Assembly: GCF_028714775.1 (NCBI RefSeq)
Contig: NZ_JAQTLS010000028.1
Coordinates: 1-41,064, forward strand
Direction of reading: 5' to 3'
DNA length: 41,064 bases
Source of the DNA: Thiothrix sp.
GTDB taxonomy: Bacteria; Pseudomonadota; Gammaproteobacteria; Thiotrichales; Thiotrichaceae
Shown here: positions 1 to 8,700 of the stretch, piece after piece
How the letters are laid out: each line of letters begins with the position of its first letter
Position numbering within the stretch: the first letter of the stretch is position 1
The notes under the pieces: model-generated
The model's database searches: none
What the model saw: the letters and a program-made list of their open reading frames with translations, nothing else
What the model was told of the DNA's origin: nothing
Position numbers and translations under genes: made by a program

Positions 1-1
1 A

Positions 2-136
2 TGGTGTTTTTTTGCAGGGGCAAATTCAATTTTCTATGGTGAACGATTGCTGACAACTGATAATCCATCTGAGGAAGGGGATCAGCAACTGTTTGCAAGG
101 TTGGGACTCCAAGTAGAGGCTATGCCTCATCACTAG
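2..136 (+). CDS. bioB: Biotin synthase, C-terminal end (5' part lies outside the window)
   Basis: Reading from base 2, the frame gives [19 protein letters not shown] and continues to a TAG stop at 134-136. BioB is the radical SAM enzyme that inserts sulfur into dethiobiotin. The segment [13 protein letters not shown] followed by an acidic stretch and a QLFARLGL-like tail is the characteristic end of BioB, which is why this short fragment can be named. The catalytic cysteines are upstream of the window and cannot be checked. The gene converges on moaA, with only 31 bases between the two stop codons. It has no visible link to denitrification and marks the border of the island. Confidence 0.85.
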   Translation, partial: WCFFAGANSIFYGERLLTTDNPSEEGDQQLFARLGLQVEAMPHH

Positions 137-137
137 G

Positions 138-167
138 AGTACCGCTCATAGTCCTGATGCGGTATTT
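138..167. terminator. Possible bidirectional terminator between bioB and moaA
   Basis: Arms TACCGC (140-145) and GCGGTA (159-164) can pair, and TCA/TGA inside them extend the stem with one bulged base. A short T run follows on the plus strand. The position between two convergent stop codons fits a shared terminator, but the stem is short and the T run weak. Confidence 0.4.
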
Positions 168-1154
168 CTAGCCGCCAGTCATCGACATAAAACGCATTAC
201 TTGTGAATGCCCGTTATTGAAAACATGCTGGAGTGGTTTCAATGCCAATGCTTGTTGGATAGTCGCTTGTAATTCCCTGTCACTGATCCCGGCGCGTAGT
301 AGTGGACGCAGCGCAACACTGTGTTCATGACCTAAGCACAAGTACAGTGTGCCATCCACTCCCAGCCTGACCCGGTTGCAGGTTTCACAAAAATGCTGCG
401 AAATCGGGGTAATGAAACCAATCCGCAAGCCAGTATTTCCAATCGTGAAATACTGCGCTGGCCCACCTCCGTCCATAATTGACGGCAGTAAGTTGTAGCG
501 TTCCGCCAAGCGTGCCTTGACAGTTTGTAAGCTAAGGTAGTGGGAATCGCTGGTGCTGCGCCCAGTTTCTCCCATGGGCATGGTTTCGATGAAACGCAGG
601 GTGAAGCGGTGTTCCAGACAAAATTCCACCATATCCAGCACTTCGTCATCATTGATACCCTTCATCACCACCATATTGAGCTTAATAGGAGCAAACCCGG
701 CAGCTTTGGCAGCCATCAGGCCATCCATGATTTTACCCAATTTACCTTTGGTGATGAGTTGGAAACGCCGTGGCTGCAAGCTGTCTAAACTGACGTTGAG
801 GCGTGTTATCCCTGCCTGCTTGAGGGTTTGGGCATCCTGTGCAAGGCGGTTGGCATTAGTACTTAGCGAAAGGTCGGTAATGCCCGGAAGGGCAGAGAGG
901 CGACCAGCCAGTTCGGGCAAGCCTTTGCGCACCAGTGGCTCACCGCCAGTTAAGCGGATGCGGCTGACCCCCAACGTGGCAAAAGCTCCCGTAACCCGCT
1001 CAATTTCATCGAAAGTCAGCCAGTTATCCGGCACTGTATAATCGTGGAAGTGTTCTGGCATACAGTAGAAGCAGCGTAAGTCACAGCGGTCAGTGACCGA
1101 TACCCGTAAATAGCTGATAGTACGTCCAAATGGGTCAACCAATCCCTTGCCCAT
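168..1154 (-). CDS. moaA: GTP 3',8-cyclase MoaA (molybdenum cofactor biosynthesis)
   Basis: MoaA is a cytoplasmic radical SAM enzyme that, with MoaC, converts GTP to cyclic pyranopterin monophosphate, the first step of molybdenum cofactor synthesis. The N-terminal cluster is CDLRCFYC (C24, C28, C31), the C-terminal [4Fe-4S] cysteines lie in CETCNRVRLGVDGTLYLC near residues 254-274, and the protein ends in the Gly-Gly pair typical of MoaA. I chose the ATG at 1154 because GAGGT lies just upstream and the protein then has the usual length (328 aa). A longer frame reaching 1211 would overlap moeA by about 50 bases. It lies 7 bases after moeA, so the two are probably cotranscribed. NarG needs the cofactor, which explains the location beside the nar operon. 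Confidence 0.95.
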   Translation of the reverse strand: MGKGLVDPFGRTISYLRVSVTDRCDLRCFYCMPEHFHDYTVPDNWLTFDEIERVTGAFATLGVSRIRLTGGEPLVRKGLPELAGRLSALPGITDLSLSTNANRLAQDAQTLKQAGITRLNVSLDSLQPRRFQLITKGKLGKIMDGLMAAKAAGFAPIKLNMVVMKGINDDEVLDMVEFCLEHRFTLRFIETMPMGETGRSTSDSHYLSLQTVKARLAERYNLLPSIMDGGGPAQYFTIGNTGLRIGFITPISQHFCETCNRVRLGVDGTLYLCLGHEHSVALRPLLRAGISDRELQATIQQALALKPLQHVFNNGHSQVMRFMSMTGG

Positions 1155-1161
1155 AAATACC

Positions 1162-2418
1162 TCACAATAATTCCCTAAATGGAATGATACTAATGGTAGA
1201 GCCTGTTTCAAGATTTCCCATAAGCAGCGGCAGCACGATAAAGCAATTTGCCATACTCATAGAACGCAGGATGTGTGAACCCTGCATCCCGGTACTGCTG
1301 ACTCGCCATTGTCCTTGCCCATCCAGATGGCAAATACCGCGCTGGTAGTCTTTTCTGCCCGGTGTTTTGTAGATTGGTGTATCGCAAATGGCTTGGTATT
1401 CCGGCAAATCTGTCACGGATTCCCCACGTAATTTCAAAATGGCAGACCGGGCAAATAGCAGGAAGGTTGCCATCACTGATACGGGGTTACCCGGTAATCC
1501 AAAGAACAGGCAATGGGCATTGAGTTTGCCAAATGCCAAGGGCTTGCCCGGTTTGACAGCAATTTTCCAGAAATCCACCGTGCCTGTTGTACGTAAAGTA
1601 TCGGTTACATAATCTGCGTCACCCACGGATACGCCACCACTGGTAATCACTACATCAGCAAGCTGGCTGGCTCGTGTGAATGCACTTTCTACTGCCTGTG
1701 GCTGGTCAGGAATTACACCCATGTCTAGGATGTCTACTTCTAATTTACTGAGCATCCCGTACAGGGTGTAGCGGTTGCTGTCATAAACATCGCCTGGTTG
1801 CAGGGTCTCGCCAATACCTTTGAGTTCATCACCAGTGGAAAAAAAGGCAATGCGTGGGCGGCGCAATACATCCACTTCACCAATCCCTTGTGAAGCCAAT
1901 AGGCCAAGGTCAGCCGCATTCAGTTTTCGCCCAGCAGGTAGCAGGGTAGTTTGTGCACGAAGGTCTTCCCCCGGATGGCGGACATTTGCGCCGGGCTTGG
2001 GGATACGTTGCAGGGTAATCAGATCACCTTCATGGGATACATGCTCCTGCATGATCACAGTATCAGCATCTGTAGGTACAATAGCCCCCGTCATGATGCG
2101 TACACATTGCCCTATATCCAGCGTATCGTGGAACGGATGTCCCGCCAACGATACACCGGCCACGTAGAATGCTGCGTGGATGTCAGTATCAATATGGCGG
2201 AAGGCGTAACCATCCATTGCTGAATTGCGGTGGGAGGGTACGTCCTGCCGTACCTGTACTTCACAAGCAAGGATACGTCCCAAACTCTGCCGTAAATCTA
2301 CCCGCTCGGTAGCTACCAATGGCTGGATACTTTGCAAAATATGAGTTTGAGCTTCTTCCACGCTGCGCATGTGCTGTTCGGTGTTGTCATTACAGTAAGC
2401 TGAATCAGATTTCGGCAT
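1162..2418 (-). CDS. moeA: Molybdopterin molybdotransferase MoeA
   Basis: MoeA inserts molybdate into adenylylated molybdopterin, the last general step of molybdenum cofactor synthesis, in the cytoplasm. The 418-residue length is normal for the family. Visible hallmarks are PSHRNSAMDGYAF near the N terminus, the MTGAIVPTDADTVIMQE stretch, the MogA-like fold segment FFSTGDEL, the TSGGVSVGDADYV loop, and KPGKPLAFG followed by FGLPGNPVS. The start ATG at 2418 has GGAGAT about seven bases upstream. That ribosome-binding site lies next to the T tract of the nar operon terminator, so moeA-moaA must be read either from a promoter hidden in the terminator region or by read-through from nar. moaA follows immediately. 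Confidence 0.95.
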   Translation of the reverse strand: MPKSDSAYCNDNTEQHMRSVEEAQTHILQSIQPLVATERVDLRQSLGRILACEVQVRQDVPSHRNSAMDGYAFRHIDTDIHAAFYVAGVSLAGHPFHDTLDIGQCVRIMTGAIVPTDADTVIMQEHVSHEGDLITLQRIPKPGANVRHPGEDLRAQTTLLPAGRKLNAADLGLLASQGIGEVDVLRRPRIAFFSTGDELKGIGETLQPGDVYDSNRYTLYGMLSKLEVDILDMGVIPDQPQAVESAFTRASQLADVVITSGGVSVGDADYVTDTLRTTGTVDFWKIAVKPGKPLAFGKLNAHCLFFGLPGNPVSVMATFLLFARSAILKLRGESVTDLPEYQAICDTPIYKTPGRKDYQRGICHLDGQGQWRVSSTGMQGSHILRSMSMANCFIVLPLLMGNLETGSTISIIPFRELL

Positions 2419-2430
2419 AAATTATCTCCA

Positions 2431-2462
2431 AAATAAAAAACGGGCGGTATCGCTACCGCCCG
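2431..2462 (-). terminator. Rho-independent terminator of the nar operon
   Basis: A perfect 9-bp stem (CGGGCGGTA at 2441-2449, TACCGCCCG at 2454-2462) with a four-base loop is followed on the minus strand by a T-rich run (complement of 2432-2440). It lies between the decayed DsrC-like gene and moeA and should stop most nar transcripts. Confidence 0.85.
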
Positions 2463-2516
2463 CCCCTCTCAGCCAGTGGCTTACTTCCGGCTGCTTACGG
2501 AGGGTGTAACTAAATT

Positions 2517-2917
2517 TCAGTGTTCGCCCTTGGTGCGGCGCACACCCGCCAGCCGGTTGCCCTGCTTTTGCGGCCCGCCCTTGGGGAAGATTTCATGCAG
2601 GTAATGGTTATTACCCTTTTCTTCCCCCCACGCATGGCGGAAATGCTTGAGCATGTCACGCACCGGGGCTTGCACCCCGTGTTCGTGCTGGTAATCGCGG
2701 ATGAAATGGATCACTTGCCAATGCTCATCAGTCAGTTCCAAGCCTTCCTTGGCGGCGAGGGCTTCGACGAAACCCTCGCTCCAAGCGTCCATGTCTTGGA
2801 TGTAACCTTCTTGGTCGATCAGCACTTCCTTGCCTCCACCATCACCGACAGGTTGTAGATGGCGTAAGGGTTGGTGTGCATCTTGGCTTTGATTTCCTAG
2901 GTAATTTGCACGGTCAT
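2517..2917 (-). pseudogene. Decayed DsrC/TusE-like gene at the end of the nar operon
   Basis: From the ATG at 2917 the frame reads MTVQIT, then a TAG stop at codon 7, then continues in frame as EIKAKMHTNPYAIYNLSVMV. The match then jumps to another frame (GGKEVLIDQEGYIQDMDAW...) near 2836-2842, consistent with loss of one base. The rest, to the TGA at 2517, is intact and closely resembles the DsrC-like protein encoded at 9506-9898, including the ending GGPQKQGNRLAG. Two independent lesions argue for a pseudogene. A GTG at 2825 could still give a 102-residue C-terminal product, but it lacks a good ribosome-binding site. Like its intact paralogue, it has neither of the C-terminal cysteines that DsrC uses. 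Confidence 0.8.
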
Positions 2918-2939
2918 GATGTGTATCACCTTAAGTCAA

Positions 2940-3635
2940 TTACAGGCCGCGTTTGGTGCGCACAATCTGGTAAGCACGGAACAGGTACGGGATGGGGGCA
3001 CTCCACACATGCACCAGCCGGGTGAACGGGAAGAACAGGAACACTGACATCCCGAAGAACACATGAACCTTGTAAACGGTGTCCACATTGCGGATCAGTT
3101 CCGGTTCGGGTTGCAGGATCAAGATGCTACGAATCCACTCACCCAACACCAACATGGTGGTGGCATTACCACCCACGGCATGACCGATGGAGAACGGGAT
3201 AGTCAATAAGCCAAAGCAGGCGGTAATCACCAACCAACCGAGGATATTGATGTCCATCCAGCGGCTGGCAGCACGCACACGCGGGTTAAACATGCGCCGA
3301 TGCCACAGCATTGCGCCACCCGCAACCACTGCGCCACCAAACACCAAACCCGCCAAGATCGCAATCCACTGGTGGGCGATGTCGGAAATACCCAACCCAA
3401 CCCACAAGCCATGCGGGAACACCATCCCGGCGATATGCCCAAAGAAAATTCCCAGTATCCCCACATGGAACAAATTGCTCATCAGGCGCATGTTCTGTTT
3501 GGACAGCAACTGGCTGGAATCACTTTTCCACGTGTATTGCTCATGGTCGAAACGTATCCAGCTTCCCAGCAGGAACACCACGGTGGCGATGTAGGGGAAT
3601 ACCCCGTACAAAAACGTATGCAGATCAAAGTTCAT
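2940..3635 (-). CDS. narI: Respiratory nitrate reductase gamma subunit (cytochrome b)
   Basis: NarI is the membrane-embedded dihaem cytochrome b of NarGHI. It oxidises quinol at the periplasmic side and passes electrons to NarH. The protein has five hydrophobic segments. The haem-ligand histidines are visible as H57 and H67 in NLFHVGILGIFFGHIAG, and near 187 and 205 in YKVHVFFGMSVF and FTRLVHVWS, matching E. coli NarI positions closely. I start it at the ATG at 3635 (231 aa), which gives the normal N terminus MNFDLHTFLYG and has GGAGG upstream. A longer frame would overlap narJ. It is the last intact gene of the nar operon. Confidence 0.96.
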   Translation of the reverse strand: MNFDLHTFLYGVFPYIATVVFLLGSWIRFDHEQYTWKSDSSQLLSKQNMRLMSNLFHVGILGIFFGHIAGMVFPHGLWVGLGISDIAHQWIAILAGLVFGGAVVAGGAMLWHRRMFNPRVRAASRWMDINILGWLVITACFGLLTIPFSIGHAVGGNATTMLVLGEWIRSILILQPEPELIRNVDTVYKVHVFFGMSVFLFFPFTRLVHVWSAPIPYLFRAYQIVRTKRGL

Positions 3636-3651
3636 CAGGTCATTCCTCCCT

Positions 3652-4170
3652 TCAGGCCGCTTTTGCAGTAACAAGCTGGCTGCGTTGTTCAATCAGGCGG
3701 ATCAGCGGCGCGTAGGGGCTTTCCACCTTCTCCAGATTCAGGGCAAGCTGGCTGAACACCTTGGCCCATTGGCTCAGGAATACCTTGGCCTCCACCCGGC
3801 TCAATTGGTCGGCAAATTCCAGCACCAGCGGCAGGAAGTCTGGCAACTCGTTGGAATCGTTCGCCGCGAGTTCTAGGCCGTATTCCTTGTAGAATTCGCT
3901 CAGGTCAATCAGTGCTGGCCCCCGGTTTTTGTCATCCCCAAACAGGTGATGGGTCAGGTGTAAGGCATTGTCAGGAACCATGTCGAAAGTGCGCACGTAT
4001 AAGGCTTGCCATTCGGTCATATCCTCCCAGTGCAGGTGGGCAAGGAAGTTGCCCACGACTTTGCGTTCCCCTTCCGGCAGGTTGTCCAGTTGCGCCCAGA
4101 TTTCCGGCAGTGCGGCCTGTAATTCGGCAGTGGGGTAATCCAGCAACCTTGCGAGTAAACGGTAAAACAT
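3652..4170 (-). CDS. narJ: Nitrate reductase assembly chaperone NarJ
   Basis: NarJ is a cytoplasmic chaperone that holds apo-NarGH until the molybdenum cofactor is inserted and the complex docks on NarI. It is not part of the final enzyme. The 172-residue, mostly helical protein begins MFYRLLARLLDYP and carries the family segment NELPDFLPLVLEFAD near residues 107-121. GGAGG precedes the ATG at 4170. It begins 10 bases after the narH stop and is followed by narI after 16 bases, the standard narGHJI order. It is shorter than E. coli NarJ at the C terminus, which is common in the family. Confidence 0.93.
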   Translation of the reverse strand: MFYRLLARLLDYPTAELQAALPEIWAQLDNLPEGERKVVGNFLAHLHWEDMTEWQALYVRTFDMVPDNALHLTHHLFGDDKNRGPALIDLSEFYKEYGLELAANDSNELPDFLPLVLEFADQLSRVEAKVFLSQWAKVFSQLALNLEKVESPYAPLIRLIEQRSQLVTAKAA

Positions 4171-4180
4171 GGCTTGCCTC

Positions 4181-5731
4181 CTATGGCTTCATCTTCGCGA
4201 GGGGTTGGATAACGCAGACTTCCACTGTTTCCTTGCGCCGTTCCGGGAACAAGGAGGTTTTGGAAATGCCTGCGGAAGAGTCATTGCCGAAGGTAAAACC
4301 GTTCTGCCCCTGGAAGGCGTAGAAGTCTTCCAGCCGCACTTCCTCATGCCCGGTGGGGATGACGAAACGGTCTTCGTAATTGGCAATCGCTAGGTAACGG
4401 TACATTTCCTTGGCCTGATCTTCGGTAATCCCGGCTTTGTCGAGGGCGCGGGTATCGGCAATGCCTTCCACATGCACGGAACGCTGGTAACTGCGCATCG
4501 CAATCAGGCGGTTCAGGGCGCTTTCCACCGGGGCGGTTTTGCCTGCGGTGAGTAAGTTGGCAAGGTACTGGATCGGGGTACGCATCGTGCCAGCCAACGG
4601 AATTGCACCATCGGGGCCGACGGGCAAATTGCCTTGGTCGATCTGGGATTGCACCGGGGAAAGTGGCGGTACATACCACACCATCGGCAAGGTGCGGAAT
4701 TCAGGGTGCATCGGGAACGCAATCTTCCAGTCAATCGCCATCTTGTAGATCGGCGACTTTTGCGCGGCGATAATCCAGTCTTCGTTGATGCCTTCGGCGC
4801 GTGCTGCTGCAATCACTGCCGGGTCGTTGGGGTCGAGGAAAATGTTACACTGGGCTTCGTACAAGTCCTGCTCGTTCTGGGTACTCGCCAGCGTTTCGAT
4901 CTTGTCGGCGTCGTACAGCATGATACCGTTGTAACGGATACGCCCGACGCAGGATTCGGAACACACGGTCGGCATCCCGGATTCCACCCGTGGGTAGCAA
5001 CCGATGCACTTTTCAGCTTTGCCGGATTCCCAGTTGTAAAACACCTTTTTGTACGGGCAGGAGGAAATGCACATCCGCCAGCCCCGGCATTTGTCCTGAT
5101 CCACCAGCACGATACCGTCTTCCTCGCGCTTGTAGATCGAACCGGATGGGCAAGCCGCCACACACGCAGGGTTTAGGCAGTGGTTGCAGATGCGCGGCAG
5201 ATACATATGGAACGTGTTCTCGAACTGGCTGTACATCTCTTTCTGGATGCCATCCATGTCCACATCCATGCTGCGCTTGGAATACTCGCCTGCGAGGTCA
5301 TCTTCCCAGTTTGGCCCCCAATGGATTTTTTCCATCGTCTCACCCGTAATCTGCGATTGCGGGCGGGCGGTCGGGGTCGCTTCCAGCAACGGCGCGTTCT
5401 GCAAATGCGCGTAGTTGTAGGTGAACGGCTCGTAGTAGTCGTCAATTTCTGGCATATCCGGGTTGGCGAAAATGTTCAGCAGTTTGGATTTGCGGTCGCC
5501 GGATTTCAGCTCCAGCTTGCCGCCTTTAAGTTCCCAGCCACCTTTCCACTGGTTCTGGTCTGCCCAGTTTTTGGGGTAGCCGATGCCCGGTTTGGATTCG
5601 ACGTTGTTGAACCAGGCGTATTCCACGCCCTTACGGTTCGTCCACACGTTCTTGCAGGTCACGGAACAGGTGTGGCAACCGATGCACTTGTCCAAGTTGA
5701 AGACGAATGCGAATTGTGCTCTTACTTTCAT
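4181..5731 (-). CDS. narH: Respiratory nitrate reductase beta subunit (iron-sulfur)
   Basis: NarH carries four iron-sulfur clusters that relay electrons from NarI to NarG on the cytoplasmic face of the membrane. Cysteine groups are visible as CIGCHTCSVTCK (C16, C19, C22, C26), CNHCLNPACVAACP near 184, CRGWRMCISSCP, where tryptophan replaces a cysteine as expected for the [3Fe-4S] site, and CIGCYPRVESGMPTVCSESC. I start at the ATG at 5731 with GGAGA upstream, giving 516 residues, close to the E. coli length. A longer frame would run backwards into narG. The gap to the narG stop is 10 bases. Confidence 0.97.
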   Translation of the reverse strand: MKVRAQFAFVFNLDKCIGCHTCSVTCKNVWTNRKGVEYAWFNNVESKPGIGYPKNWADQNQWKGGWELKGGKLELKSGDRKSKLLNIFANPDMPEIDDYYEPFTYNYAHLQNAPLLEATPTARPQSQITGETMEKIHWGPNWEDDLAGEYSKRSMDVDMDGIQKEMYSQFENTFHMYLPRICNHCLNPACVAACPSGSIYKREEDGIVLVDQDKCRGWRMCISSCPYKKVFYNWESGKAEKCIGCYPRVESGMPTVCSESCVGRIRYNGIMLYDADKIETLASTQNEQDLYEAQCNIFLDPNDPAVIAAARAEGINEDWIIAAQKSPIYKMAIDWKIAFPMHPEFRTLPMVWYVPPLSPVQSQIDQGNLPVGPDGAIPLAGTMRTPIQYLANLLTAGKTAPVESALNRLIAMRSYQRSVHVEGIADTRALDKAGITEDQAKEMYRYLAIANYEDRFVIPTGHEEVRLEDFYAFQGQNGFTFGNDSSAGISKTSLFPERRKETVEVCVIQPLAKMKP

Positions 5732-5741
5732 GTAAATCTCC

Positions 5742-8700
5742 TCACTTGCTGCCGATGCCATTGGGGTTGCGTTGCGCTTCGCGGGCTGGGGTGAGCGGGC
5801 GTTCCAGCCAGTCCACATCTTTGTCCGCGATCTTGTGCAAGGCCACCATCGTGTCGCGTTGGCAACCGACCGTGCCGTAATAGTTGAAGCTGTACGCCAA
5901 CTGCGCGTAACCACCGATCATATTGGTCGGCTTGACCAGCACGCGGGTCACGGAGTTCAGGATACCGCCGCGTTTGCCAGTGGAAGGCGAACCCGGTACG
6001 TTGATGTTCTTCTCCTGTGCGTGGTACATCATCGCCATCCCGCGTGGGATACGCTGCGAAACGATTACCCGTGCAACGGTCGCGCCGTTGTGGTTGACCG
6101 CTTCGATCCAGTCGTTGTCTTCCAGCCCGATACTCTTGGCATCGTCTTCGGATACCCACACGTAAGGCCCACCCCGACCCAAGGTCAGCATCCGCAGGTT
6201 GTCCTGATAGCTGGAGTGGATGCCCCATTTGGAGTGCGGGGTAATCCAGTTCAGGCTCAGGTGCGGCTTGTTGAGGACAGCAGCAGGCAGACCCTTGAGT
6301 TCGCCCAAATCCACCATCGGCTTGTAGGTACAGAAACCTTCACCGAAATCCAGCATCCATTCATGGTCTTGGTAGAAATGCGCCCGTCCGGTCAGGGTAC
6401 GGAACGGGATGTGTTCGTGGATATTGGTGTAACCAGCGGTGTAAGACACGTGTTCGGACTCAATCCCCGACCACGTAGGTGCGGTGATGATCTTGCGCGG
6501 CTGGGCTTGGATGTCGCGGAAGGTGATCTTGTCCTCGTGCCGTCCGGCGTACAGGTGATGATGGTCAATGCCGGTCTTTTTCGACATCGCTGACCATGCC
6601 TTGTGCGCCACTTCACCGTTGGTTTCCGGTGCCATGCGCATCACGGAATCACACACGTAGATGTCTTCTTCCAAGGAAGGCATCCCGAAGGAAACACCCG
6701 GCTCTTTCACCGTGTAATTGCACTTCTTCAGCTCTTCGTATTCCTGTTCGGTGTTCCAGTCCACGCCCTTGATGGTGTTGCCGAGCTTGACCATCAAGGG
6801 CCCTAGGGCGATGTACTTTTTGTAGGTGTCACCAAAATTGCGCTCGACCACTTTCAGGATCGGCATGGTCTTGCCGGGAATGGGGGCAACGCCGTCACGC
6901 TTCCAGTCCACCACTTGACCAAACGGTTGCGCCAGTTCCATTGGGGAATCGTGCTGCATCGGCAGGGCTACCACGTCCTTGCGTGTACCCAAGTGCTTTT
7001 CTGCCAGTGGCGAGAAAGTCTTGGCAATCGACTTGAAGATTTGCCAGTCGGACTTGGATTCCCAACCCGGTGATACCGCTTCTGCCAATGGGTGGATGAA
7101 GGGGTGCATATCCGTAGTATTGAGGTCGTTTTTCTCATACCACGTCGCGGTCGGCAGGATAATGTCGGAGTAAGCCCCAGTGGAATTGAGGCGGAAGTTA
7201 ATGTCCACCATCAGGTCGAGCTTGCCGATGGGCGCATCTTCGTGCCATTTCACTTCCTTGTTGCCGCGCCCCGCGCCGCTTTCTTGCAGTACGCCATTTT
7301 GCGCACCCAGCAGGTGTTTGAGGAAGTATTCATGGCCTTTGGCGGAAGTCCCAATTAGGTTGGCACGCCACACGAACAGGTTGCGCGGCCAGTTGACCGG
7401 GTTATCCACGTCGGCGAAGGCCACATCCAGCGAGCCGTCTTGCAGCTTGCCGACAATGTGCTTGCCGATGCTGGCTTCATCCGTTGCCCCGGCTTTTTCA
7501 GCTTCAGCGACCAGTTCCAGCGGGTTCATGTTCCAGTGCGGAGCGGTTGGTAGCCAGCCCATGCGCGAGGCGGCAACGTTGTAATCTGCCAGTGAGTAGC
7601 CCTTGTTCTTGGCTTTCCCAGCAGGTGTCAACAGCGTGTCAGCATCAAGGGTTTCGTAACGCCACTGGTCAGTGTGGAAATACCAGTACGAAGTGGAGTT
7701 CATGTGGCGTGGCGGACGCTGCCAGTCGAGTGCGAAGGCAATTGGTGCCCAGCCTGCTTGTGGACGCAGCTTTTCCTGCCCGACGTAATGCGCCCAACCA
7801 CCACCGGATTGCCCGACGCAGCCGCACATGTGCAGCAGGTTCATGATCGAACGGTAAGCGAGGTCGTTGTGATACCAGTGGTTGATCGCCGCACCCATGA
7901 TGACCATCGACTTGCCTTTGGTTTTGGAGGCGTTGTAGGCAAACTCGCGCCCAGTGCGCTCAATGTCCGCCGCTTTCACGCCAGTGACTTTTGCCGCCCA
8001 CGCGGGGGTGTAAGCTACACTGTCATCCGCGTAATCGGTGGCAACGTTATCACCACCCAAGCCCCGGTCGATGCCGTACTGGGCAATTTGCAGGTCGAAC
8101 ACCGAAGCCACCAGCGCGGTTTCACCATTCGCCAGTGTTACCTTACGCACGGGTACATTGCGGAACAGTAGGTCAGGTTCGTCATGGTTGAAGTGCGGGA
8201 AGCCAACGGAAACGATGTCGTCTTTGCTGCCAATGCAAGTCAGTTCAGCTTGGATGTCGCTTTGGTCAGCGGCATTTTTCGGCAACAGATTCCACTTGCC
8301 TTCCTCACCCCAGCGGAAACCAATCGAGCCGTTAGGGGCAACAAATGCCCCACTTTTGGCATCATAGACGATGGTTTTCCAGTCAGGGTTATTGGTTTCA
8401 CCCAATGCGCCGTCGAAATCGGAAGCGCGTAACAGGCGGTCAGTGACAAAGGTTTGTTTGTCATGCTGGCGCAACATCACCTGCATCGGCAGGTCGGTGT
8501 AGGTGCGGGCGTATTCTTGGAAGTACGGGTCTTGATTGTTGATGTAGAACTCTTTCAGTGCTACATGACCCATTGCGAGGAACGCAGCCGCATCCGTGCC
8601 TTGGCGTACTGGCATCCATAAGTCGGCGGCTTTGACGTATTCGGCATAGTCAGGAGCCATTGAGACGATCTTCGCACCCTTGTAACGCACCTCGAAAGCA

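Noticed and set aside
1155-1211. N-terminal extension of moaA beginning at 1211
   Set aside because: It overlaps the end of moeA and lacks a ribosome-binding site. The ATG at 1154 gives the family's normal start with a good site.
2517-2917. TAG at codon 7 as programmed recoding (for example pyrrolysine)
   Set aside because: A separate frameshift further on also breaks the frame, and the intact paralogue has no TAG. Gene decay explains both.
5180-5794. Long plus-strand frame opposite narH
   Set aside because: It is a shadow of narH caused by strong codon bias at the third position, with no plausible start or protein family.
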